Source: Flavivirga algicola
GTDB lineage: Bacteria; Bacteroidota; Bacteroidia; Flavobacteriales; Flavobacteriaceae
Reading direction: 5' to 3'
DNA length: 64,000 nt
Assembly (NCBI RefSeq): GCF_012910715.1
Contig: NZ_JABBHF010000005.1
Coordinates: 1 to 64,000 of the forward strand
The notes beneath the pieces were generated by a model. It saw only the letters and a program-made list of their open reading frames with translations. It was not told the DNA's origin and did no database searches. Below are positions 1-7,272 of the stretch, piece by piece. The position numbers and the translations under genes are program-made. How positions within the stretch are numbered: the stretch's first letter is position 1; the number at the start of each line of letters is the position of its first letter.

Positions 1-774
1 TGTTTGGTATGGCACTTGAGCTTTGATGGCGATCTGGAAGGGGCAGAAACAGGAAAGAACGCCTCCGACCTGGTAGGTTGCTATAGCCTGTCGAATCCCA
101 TCGAAGTTATTAGAAATGATAAGGTTGAACCTGTGTGTGATGTTAATGGCGGCTATATTAAAGCAGGTGGGTTATACTTGTTCTGCGAAGGTGATGGTAA
201 TGATGATTTTGCAACAGGAATAAAATTGCATAACAATGAAGGATATAGTTCTCAATGGGTCGTTACAGACGTGGAGGGTAATATTCTTGGCTTACCACCA
301 TCACCAGATGCTGTTAATTTTGATGGTGCTGGGCCTGGAGTTTGTTTAATCTGGCATTTGAGTTTTAACACCATATATGGAGCAGAAGAGGGCAATAATG
401 CGTTTACTGATTTATCGGGTTGTTATGATTTATCGAATCCAATACCTGTTTTTAGATTTCCATCAGATAGTGCTGTTTGCGATTTGATTAATTATGCGAA
501 TCATCATAAAAGTAAATCTGCTAAAATTTCTATGCATCCAAATCCCGCTAGAAATAATTTGAAGATTGATCTGTCAGGAGTTGAAGACGAGGATGTTACG
601 GTTAAGATTTATAATTTCTCTAGTCGAGAGGTTATTAATAAATCTGTTAATTTGGCTAAACATAATAAAACCATTAATGTGAATGTTAGTTCGTTACCTC
701 AAGGACTTTACCTGGTTAGTATCACAAATAAAGATAATTCTATAAAAACAGTAAAAAGATTACTTGTGGAATAA
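1..774 (+). CDS. Type IX-secreted repeat protein, C-terminal part (5' truncated by window edge)
   Basis: The reading frame is open from the first base, so the true start lies upstream. Two copies of a repeat begin with CL(V/I)WHLSF and continue through a GCYxLSNPI block; they start at bases 1 and 343, 114 codons apart. The last 80 residues look like a type A T9SS sorting domain: a MHPNPARN block, a strand around VKIYNFSSREV, then LPQGLYLVSI and a basic tail. In this family that tail directs export across the outer membrane and anchoring to the cell surface. The repeat unit itself I do not recognise; it could be a binding or adhesion module. A terminator-like hairpin follows the stop codon. 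Confidence 0.75.
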   Translation, partial: CLVWHLSFDGDLEGAETGKNASDLVGCYSLSNPIEVIRNDKVEPVCDVNGGYIKAGGLYLFCEGDGNDDFATGIKLHNNEGYSSQWVVTDVEGNILGLPPSPDAVNFDGAGPGVCLIWHLSFNTIYGAEEGNNAFTDLSGCYDLSNPIPVFRFPSDSAVCDLINYANHHKSKSAKISMHPNPARNNLKIDLSGVEDEDVTVKIYNFSSREVINKSVNLAKHNKTINVNVSSLPQGLYLVSITNKDNSIKTVKRLLVE

Positions 775-805
775 AGTCCATAAGTTGTGTTGACCCCATG
801 TGAAA

Positions 806-842
806 GGAGCTAGCTTAAAAGCGGTTAGCTTCTTTTGCTTTT
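806..842 (+). terminator. Probable intrinsic terminator after the T9SS protein
   Basis: GAGCTA (807-812) can pair with TAGCTT (826-831), followed by a T-rich stretch. It overlaps the last codons of the convergent glycosyltransferase gene, so it probably ends transcription of the forward gene. The stem is short. Confidence 0.45.
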
Positions 843-1712
843 TAGGGATAAGATGTTTTTTATGCCTTTCCAACGTAAATTACGAATAAATAGACCTTCT
901 TGTTCTGATACTAAATAGGGAATTTTACTTTTTTTAGCCCTAAAATAGCCAGACATATAATTTTTAAATAAAGTAAGACTTCCCTTTTTATAAGCCAATT
1001 TTATAGCAGAAATCAAGGTGATAATGAATCCGTATCGCATTTTGTACATGGCTTCACCCTGTAGATATTTTGAAGCTTTATTGTAACTAATACCTGTTGG
1101 TTTTAAATGCTTTACTTTTAAAGATGCATCAGTTAAAAGTTCCCAATTATAAAATTTAGCCAATAACTCATCTACTGTATCCCAACCCATGGATGGTTTG
1201 AGTTTTCCAATTTGAAGAAAACACGCTTTTCTATAAGCTTTTAATGCACCACGAATATGATCCTTTCTCGTTAAGTTTTCTAATACCCAGCCATCATCCT
1301 TTTCTATATAACAAAAACCAGAAACCATGCCTAGTTTTTCATTAGTTTTATAATGATTAGATAGTTTTTCTAAGTAAGTATTCGGAAAAATTAAATCGGC
1401 ATCAAATTTACAGATCACATCATAATTATCATCTAGAGTTTCATAACCTTTGTAAAAAGCATTAATGATTTTAGAGCCAGGCAAATGCTCATTAGACGAT
1501 TTGGAATTTACTAAAGAAATCCAAGGATATTTTTCAGCATAAGCCTCAACAATATCTTGGGTTTTATCTGTTGAGTTATCATTTACAACCACTAAACGCT
1601 TAGGAGATAGCGTTTGTTTGGCCAACGAATCTATTGTGAGTCCTATAGAGTTTTGTTCGTTATGGGCGGGAATAATGATATAAAAATTCAAAATGGAAGT
1701 TTGTTTATTCAA
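825..1712 (-). CDS. Family 2 glycosyltransferase
   Basis: This 295-residue protein has a GT-A fold of the GT2 type: the PAHNE nucleotide-binding strand at residues 15-19, VVNDNSTD at 42-49, and the metal-binding FDAD at about 103-106. A WDTVDE segment near residue 180 sits where the acceptor-side acid lies in GT2 enzymes. It should transfer a sugar from a nucleotide-sugar donor during surface polysaccharide or glycolipid synthesis. No transmembrane segment is evident. The only plausible start codon is TTG at 1712, since no in-frame ATG precedes the first beta strand. It diverges from a deacetylase gene, which fits a glycan-building neighbourhood. Substrate cannot be read. Confidence 0.8.
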   Translation of the reverse strand: MNKQTSILNFYIIIPAHNEQNSIGLTIDSLAKQTLSPKRLVVVNDNSTDKTQDIVEAYAEKYPWISLVNSKSSNEHLPGSKIINAFYKGYETLDDNYDVICKFDADLIFPNTYLEKLSNHYKTNEKLGMVSGFCYIEKDDGWVLENLTRKDHIRGALKAYRKACFLQIGKLKPSMGWDTVDELLAKFYNWELLTDASLKVKHLKPTGISYNKASKYLQGEAMYKMRYGFIITLISAIKLAYKKGSLTLFKNYMSGYFRAKKSKIPYLVSEQEGLFIRNLRWKGIKNILSLKSKRS

Positions 1713-1811
1713 AGTTAAACTCTTTCTGTGTAAATAATATAATATTAAGAGTATAATATTTATACCATCACGAAAAAGCTTGTAGATAACGCTTCGTTGT
1801 TAAAAAAGAAA

Positions 1812-1819
1812 TAACTTTG
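1812..1819 (+). promoter_or_regulatory. Candidate promoter box (TAACTTTG) for the deacetylase gene
   Basis: The sequence matches the Bacteroidota TAnnTTTG box and lies 49 bases before the start codon, giving a leader of about 45 bases. I see no good TTG element at the preferred distance upstream, so this is only moderately supported. Confidence 0.4.
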
Positions 1820-1868
1820 CTTCATTCAAGTTATTAATTATTAAAATCAGGCTTTTAATTTAAGCATT

Positions 1869-2864
1869 ATGGGAATTGTAAAAGATATTTTATATAAAAT
1901 CTCCAATAAAAGACTATTGCCAGTATTTAAAAAGCAGAGTATATTTCCATATTATCACATCATAAAAGATAACCCAGTAACCCATATCGAAAATTTATAT
2001 TCATTTAAAAATAAAGAGCAATTTTTAAGCGATATTAATATTCTGAGCAGTAATTATAAATCTTTAGATCCGAAAAATTTATTGGAAAGAAGCATTGAAG
2101 AAAATAGTTTTTTACTTTCTTTCGATGATGGTTTGCAAGAAGTATATACCGAGATTTACCCTATTCTAAAAAAAAAGAATATTAAGGCTATATTTTTTAT
2201 AAATCCGAGTTTTGTTGATAATAAGGAGGGGTTGTATAAACACTATATAAGCATCATAATCTCTAGTTTGAAAAGTCAAAATTTTGATAAGTCCACCTTA
2301 GATAAAATAAGCAACATTTTTTCTTTTTCTTATCATAGTGTAGAAGAGTTTAAGCAAAAATTCACAAGTATTAAATTTACAGAAAGAGGAAAGATTAATG
2401 ATGTTTTAAATCTTTTAAACATAAATATAGAAGACTATTTAAAAAAACATAAACCATATATTACAAAAGCACAGATTCAAGAAATGATAGACGATGGGTT
2501 TTACTTTGGTGGCCATACCATGTTGCACCCGCCTCTTGTTCAATTGTCATATGAAGAACAAAAGGCAGAAATAATTAATTCTATAGATTGGTTAAAAAAT
2601 CATTTCAATATAGATTACTCCTTTTTCTCGTTTCCTTTTTCAGACCGATCTATTTCAAAAAAATTAATAGAAGCGTTATTGGAATACGATGATAATATAA
2701 GAATTTTTGGGAATTCGGGCATAAAGAAGGATATGGACGCACGAATAATTCAGCGATTTTCACTTGAAAACCCAACCAAGCTAACAGAAAAAAGAATTAT
2801 TGAAGAAAACCTTTATAAATATTTTAATAAAGCCATAGGAAGATATCATATTAAAAGAAATTAA
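1869..2864 (+). CDS. NodB-type polysaccharide deacetylase
   Basis: This is a 331-residue protein with the NodB homology domain of carbohydrate esterase family 4. SFDDG (about residues 84-88) provides the catalytic base and a metal ligand, and HTMLHP (about 215-220) supplies the two metal-binding histidines of the HxxxH motif. A later SFPFSDRS segment corresponds to the third conserved motif. The family removes N- or O-acetyl groups from glycans. There is no obvious signal peptide, so it may act on a cytoplasmic lipid-linked intermediate. It faces a GT2 gene across a divergent spacer, and the FkbH-like gene follows in the same direction after 183 bases. The natural substrate is unknown. Confidence 0.82.
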   Translation: MGIVKDILYKISNKRLLPVFKKQSIFPYYHIIKDNPVTHIENLYSFKNKEQFLSDINILSSNYKSLDPKNLLERSIEENSFLLSFDDGLQEVYTEIYPILKKKNIKAIFFINPSFVDNKEGLYKHYISIIISSLKSQNFDKSTLDKISNIFSFSYHSVEEFKQKFTSIKFTERGKINDVLNLLNINIEDYLKKHKPYITKAQIQEMIDDGFYFGGHTMLHPPLVQLSYEEQKAEIINSIDWLKNHFNIDYSFFSFPFSDRSISKKLIEALLEYDDNIRIFGNSGIKKDMDARIIQRFSLENPTKLTEKRIIEENLYKYFNKAIGRYHIKRN

Positions 2865-3047
2865 AGGTTCAGGTTTCTTGCTTGAAACAATTCAAATGGT
2901 TTAAAAATATTATTAAAACAGACATCAATAAAAAGACTTCGTTTATCTTTACAAGATAAAAAATATCCAAAGCGATTTATAAAAAAAGAGATGTGGGTTG
3001 TTGTTCTAAATAATGTGTTTATTTTGGTTCAAGACGCCTAAAACAAG

Positions 3048-4841
3048 ATGTACGAATCAGAAGTATATATTAAAGCCACGCAAGGAAATCTACCTCAGGA
3101 GATTTGGAAAAAATTTTCAGAGACTTACGGTAGTATAAAGTCTAGAAGTATGCTTCATTGGACTGAACATTGTACTGAATGTGCCATGCCTTCATGCTTT
3201 GAAACCTGTGATTTATATGCGCCTAGAATTGATGGTAAGTGTCAGCGATTTGTTGAAGGTATAGAAAGAGTGATTCCACCTTATAAGATACACAAAAGTT
3301 CTCAAATACTGAAAATTCAGTTTAAAAAGTGGGGCGTATTGGCAACTCAAGGCAATAATGAGTTGTACGACTGCCGTGAAATTGAAGACCTAGAAGAAAG
3401 AGAATTGAAACTGGCTAGGTTCATACATCTAATACCTCCAAAATTTATCAGAAAAAAACTAATTAAAAAGCGATATAGTCAGAAAAAAAATAAAATAATT
3501 AGTGATCAAAATAAAGGCACAAAAACGCCTGATGGCTTTTTGCTCGAAATTTATAACCCTTCCGAACAGATGATACCTTTGGGGCTGGTGATTCGAAATG
3601 ACGACCAAAAATACAGTAAAATCCCTTTTCAATACCGAATTGAGTTGAAACCAGGGTATAATAAGGAAATAATTCCATTTGATGAGATTGCAAAAAGAGT
3701 AAAAATGGAGATGCCTTACCGTATTAATCTTATTCCTGAAGCTATTAATAGTGACATCCCTCTATACTTTGGAACCACCGAATTTGTGCAATTAAGAAAT
3801 TATAAACAAGCTAATCAGGCGGCCAAAAAAATTAAATGTATCGTTTGGGATTTAGATAATACGATGTGGAGTGGTACGTTGGTTGAAGACGGTATTGAAA
3901 GGCTTAAGCTTAAAGAAGGCATTAAAGATATTTTAAAGTATGTGGAAGAAAGAGGAATTATAAACTCTATAGCAAGTAAAAACAATTATGATACGGCTAT
4001 GGAGGCATTAAAACATTTTGGTATTAATGATTTTTTTCTCTACCCTAAGATTTCATGGCTTCCTAAAAGCAAAAGTCTCAAAGAGATAGCGTTAGATCTT
4101 AATATTAATATTAATACGTTTTTGTTTATTGATGATTCCGAATTTGAGAGAAAGGAAATAGAAATGACACTTCCTCAGGTGAGGTTAATGGATGCCGTTC
4201 ATTACCAAACGATACCAGATATGGAAGCACTTCAAATTCCGATGACTAGTGAAAGTGTTAAACGAAAGACATTTTACGCTAATGAAGCTAAAAGAAAAAA
4301 GTTGTCTGATGATTATGAAGGCGAATATTTTGATTTTCTTCATACTTGTAATATTGAACTGGAAATTGAATCGTTGAAAAAAGAGCACTTTGAAAGAGTT
4401 TATGAGCTCACTCAAAGAACCAACCAAATGAATTTTTCGGGCAATCGATATACTAAGGATGATATTTCTGAAGTTTATAATAATACAGATCTTTCTGCTT
4501 ATATATTGAGATGTAGTGACCTATTTGGCGACTATGGAATTATTGGGTTTGGTATAATAAAAAAATCAGAAAACCGACTCATTGATTTGATGTTTAGTTG
4601 TCGTATCCAGAGTAAAAGGGTAGAGCACGCTTTTTTAACTCATATTTTAGAACATTATCTTAAATTAGGTGATTTTTGGGTTACTTACAATCACACGGAA
4701 AAAAATAAATTCTCTGCACAGGTTTTTAATGATTTCGGATTTGAAATCATACAAAAAGAAGATGATTTTAGGGAGCTTAAATTTAGTCAGGACAGAGACA
4801 TACACAACGATAAAATAATAACGGTAATCGAAAGTAAATAA
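3048..4841 (+). CDS. FkbH-like HAD-IIIC phosphatase/acyltransferase with Cys-rich N-terminus
   Basis: This 597-residue protein has a HAD-IIIC domain beginning with WDLDNTMWSG (DxD near residues 268-270), then SKNN, and LFIDDS near residue 363. After it comes a GNAT-like domain of the FkbH type, with FSGNRYT and DYGIIGF. FkbH proteins dephosphorylate an activated three-carbon unit and load it on a carrier protein; relatives in surface-glycan clusters attach small acyl groups to sugars. The first 260 residues are unusual for FkbH: cysteines at 42, 45, 50, 54 and 65 with PRxDGKCxRF suggest a metal site, followed by a beta-rich stretch that could be a carbohydrate-binding fold. No acyl carrier protein gene lies nearby. 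The next gene starts one base after the stop. Confidence 0.78.
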   Translation: MYESEVYIKATQGNLPQEIWKKFSETYGSIKSRSMLHWTEHCTECAMPSCFETCDLYAPRIDGKCQRFVEGIERVIPPYKIHKSSQILKIQFKKWGVLATQGNNELYDCREIEDLEERELKLARFIHLIPPKFIRKKLIKKRYSQKKNKIISDQNKGTKTPDGFLLEIYNPSEQMIPLGLVIRNDDQKYSKIPFQYRIELKPGYNKEIIPFDEIAKRVKMEMPYRINLIPEAINSDIPLYFGTTEFVQLRNYKQANQAAKKIKCIVWDLDNTMWSGTLVEDGIERLKLKEGIKDILKYVEERGIINSIASKNNYDTAMEALKHFGINDFFLYPKISWLPKSKSLKEIALDLNININTFLFIDDSEFERKEIEMTLPQVRLMDAVHYQTIPDMEALQIPMTSESVKRKTFYANEAKRKKLSDDYEGEYFDFLHTCNIELEIESLKKEHFERVYELTQRTNQMNFSGNRYTKDDISEVYNNTDLSAYILRCSDLFGDYGIIGFGIIKKSENRLIDLMFSCRIQSKRVEHAFLTHILEHYLKLGDFWVTYNHTEKNKFSAQVFNDFGFEIIQKEDDFRELKFSQDRDIHNDKIITVIESK

Positions 4842-4842
4842 T

Positions 4843-5547
4843 ATGCCACTTCACCCCTTTTTGTCAAAAACGAAATTATATAAATTTTTAAAAACGATAT
4901 GCAAGCCCTTTCATGTAGTTTTTAAATACACGGAGTTTGTTGCCTTTATAGACGAAAACAGAAACAAAGGTAAAATCAACGATTATTATAATAAATCAAC
5001 CGCATATAAAAACAGGTTTCAACTTCATGACAAACTTTTAGAGGAGTTAAAGAATAAGCCTATTTTTTATTATGAGTTTGGCGTTGCAGGTGGTGATATG
5101 ATTAAAAAATGGTCTTTAACTAACAAAGTTGAAACATCACGCTTTGTTGGTTTTGATTCTTTTGAAGGGCTTCCAGAGAGTTGGGAAAACAAAAAAGAAG
5201 GGCATTTTGATCAGAAAGGAAACTTTCCAGATATCAATGATAGTCGGGTAAGTTTTGTGAAAGGATGGTTTCAGGATTCTGTTTATAAAGCATTATTAGA
5301 CAGTGAATTTAATGAACAATGTGTATACCACTTAGATGCAGACTTGTTCTCTTCGACACTTTTTGTGCTGTTTCAAATATTCCCAAAGCTTAAAACAAAT
5401 GACATTCTCATATTTGATGAGTTTTCGAGTCGCGATCATGAATTTGAGGCGTTTGAAATATTTAAAAAATGTACTAATAATAAATGGCAATTTGAATTCA
5501 TAGGGGCGGTCAACAATTATAGGCAAGTAGCATTTATGTTGAAGTAA
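4843..5547 (+). CDS. TylF/MycF-like SAM-dependent O-methyltransferase
   Basis: The 234-residue product has an FGVAGGDMI glycine motif (about residues 79-87), then FVGFDSFEGLPESW, which is typical of the macrocin O-methyltransferase (TylF) family. The DADLFSST and DILIFDEF segments would hold the metal-binding acidic residues of this Mg-dependent group. Such enzymes methylate sugar hydroxyls in natural products and surface glycans. The gene starts one base after the FkbH-like gene, so the two are almost certainly cotranscribed and may modify the same sugar. Which hydroxyl is methylated cannot be told. Confidence 0.78.
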   Translation: MPLHPFLSKTKLYKFLKTICKPFHVVFKYTEFVAFIDENRNKGKINDYYNKSTAYKNRFQLHDKLLEELKNKPIFYYEFGVAGGDMIKKWSLTNKVETSRFVGFDSFEGLPESWENKKEGHFDQKGNFPDINDSRVSFVKGWFQDSVYKALLDSEFNEQCVYHLDADLFSSTLFVLFQIFPKLKTNDILIFDEFSSRDHEFEAFEIFKKCTNNKWQFEFIGAVNNYRQVAFMLK

Positions 5548-5589
5548 GGATGGAAGGATTGATTTTAATATATTACTAATAATAACGAA

Positions 5590-6111
5590 TCAGATTCTTT
5601 CTGCATACACGATATAGTACCTAGGTGTGAACCAGCGTAAAATAGGCCTTATCCCTATTTTTTTTACAGGATGCGTCCATTTTTTACTGTCTATAATTTT
5701 CCAGCCAGCTTTTTCCAACAACCAATCGAATTGCCAATCTTCAAACTCATGGTAATGCCTGTCCAACATATCTGTTTTACTTCTATAAGCCGAAGAGAAC
5801 CATAATCTAAGTGGGATACTCGCTACTAATTTATCTGCTTTTATCGATTGTAAAACGGTGAATGGCGATAATAAATGCTCAAAAATCTCAAAAGCCGTGA
5901 CTACATCCGAATTTGAATTTTCAATAGTAGAAGTATTTAAATCGATATCTTCTCCAAGAGTGTTTTCAACTGAATATCCGTTTTCTTGCATGATTTTTGT
6001 AAACGGATTTACAACACCCAAATCTAAAATAGTTTCAGAATTCGAAATGTGTTTTTTTAAAAATTGGAGAGTCAGCTTAAAACGTTTGTTCGGATAGTTT
6101 TTCTCGTACAT
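5590..6111 (-). CDS. Class I SAM-dependent methyltransferase (short)
   Basis: This 173-residue protein has the SAM-binding strand ETILDLGV, an acidic LGEDIDLN strand end, and DVVTAFEIFEHL, the post-motif typical of Methyltransf_11/23-type enzymes. FEDWQFDWLLEKAGW near the C-terminus is the usual helix before the last strands. It is shorter than most relatives, but the core is complete. It begins two bases after the KAS III-like gene, so the two form an operon running towards the TylF-like gene. The substrate is unknown; a lipid or glycan intermediate is plausible from context. Confidence 0.72.
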   Translation of the reverse strand: MYEKNYPNKRFKLTLQFLKKHISNSETILDLGVVNPFTKIMQENGYSVENTLGEDIDLNTSTIENSNSDVVTAFEIFEHLLSPFTVLQSIKADKLVASIPLRLWFSSAYRSKTDMLDRHYHEFEDWQFDWLLEKAGWKIIDSKKWTHPVKKIGIRPILRWFTPRYYIVYAERI

Positions 6112-6113
6112 TA

Positions 6114-7172
6114 TTAATATTTGTATACAATGGCATTAATGTGCATGCCAGCACCAACACTTGCAAATATAACAACATCACCTTTTGTTAAGCTATGATT
6201 TTTCAATTTATTGTTTTTTACCAAATCAAAAAGAGTAGGAATGGTAGCTACAGAACTATTCCCTAAATTTTGAATACTCATAGGCATAATGTTTTCAGGG
6301 ATTTCTGTTCTGTAAAGTCTGTAAAAACGTTTTAAAATAGCTTCATCCATTTTTTCATTAGCTTGGTGGATGAATATTTTTTTTACATCTTTTATGTCAA
6401 TACCGCTATTATCTAAACAAGTCTTCATGGCTTTTGGAACATTGATGAGCGCAAATTCGTAAATTTTACGTCCGTCCATTTTTATATACCGTGTATCTTT
6501 TGGTAGCTCTTGATTATTTGACTTCCCAAAGAATAAATAATAGGCTTCGTCATAGGTGAAACTAGCTGTTTCATGTGCCAAAACCCCACCATCTTCATTG
6601 GAAGCTTCTACGATAGTAGCACCAGCACCATCAGAAAAAATCATGGAATCCCTGTCGTGTTTATCGACAACCCTAGATAAAGTTTCAGATCCGATAACCA
6701 AACAACGTTCTGCCATTTCAGCTTTTATAAAAGCCTTGGCTTGAATAACACCTTCTACCCAACCTGGGCAACCAAATAGGATGTCGTAAGCGACACATTT
6801 AGGGTTTTTTATACGTAAACTATGCTTAATTCTTGAGGCTAAGGAAGGGAGGATATCACTTTGGGTGGTATTATGCCTTACATCTCCAAAATTATGAGCC
6901 ACTATAATATAATCTATGGTTTCGGGATCTATTTTTGCATCTTCTATGGCTTTTTCAGCAGCAAAAAAACCTAAATCTGAAGCACTTAAATGTTCTTTAG
7001 CATAACGACGTTCGGCTATACCTGTTATCGCTTTAAATTTCTCAACTATGACTTCATTTGGTGCATTTATAGATGAACCATCATTATTTAAAAATGTATG
7101 GTTATGAAAGTCGGTATTTTTTTCAACCTTAGATGGAATATAGCTTCCTGTACCAGTTATTTTTATGTTCAT
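6114..7172 (-). CDS. 3-oxoacyl-ACP synthase III-like ketosynthase
   Basis: The 352-residue protein carries the thiolase-fold KAS III triad: Cys in FGCPGW (about residue 135), His in IFIHQANEK, and Asn in NLGNSSVAT. FabH-type enzymes condense an acyl-CoA with malonyl-ACP or transfer acyl groups. I start it at the ATG at 7172, because the residues then begin MNIKITGTGSYIP as in the family and a purine-rich TAAAGG lies just upstream; an in-frame ATG ten codons earlier is less likely. Its position among glycan-modifying genes, away from any fatty acid synthesis cluster, suggests a special acyl product rather than housekeeping FabH. Confidence 0.83.
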   Translation of the reverse strand: MNIKITGTGSYIPSKVEKNTDFHNHTFLNNDGSSINAPNEVIVEKFKAITGIAERRYAKEHLSASDLGFFAAEKAIEDAKIDPETIDYIIVAHNFGDVRHNTTQSDILPSLASRIKHSLRIKNPKCVAYDILFGCPGWVEGVIQAKAFIKAEMAERCLVIGSETLSRVVDKHDRDSMIFSDGAGATIVEASNEDGGVLAHETASFTYDEAYYLFFGKSNNQELPKDTRYIKMDGRKIYEFALINVPKAMKTCLDNSGIDIKDVKKIFIHQANEKMDEAILKRFYRLYRTEIPENIMPMSIQNLGNSSVATIPTLFDLVKNNKLKNHSLTKGDVVIFASVGAGMHINAIVYKY

Positions 7173-7272
7173 AAAAAAGCCTTTAATTAGTTTATTATAC
7201 AAATAGCAATATACTTGTTTCTAATTAAAGGCAAATTTTGTTTTGTTTTTATTTACGATGTTCAAAGGCTAT

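Noticed and set aside
825-7172. Complete polyketide or aryl-polyene cluster
   Set aside because: Only one KAS III-like ketosynthase is present, with no chain-elongating KAS, carrier protein, reductase or dehydratase.
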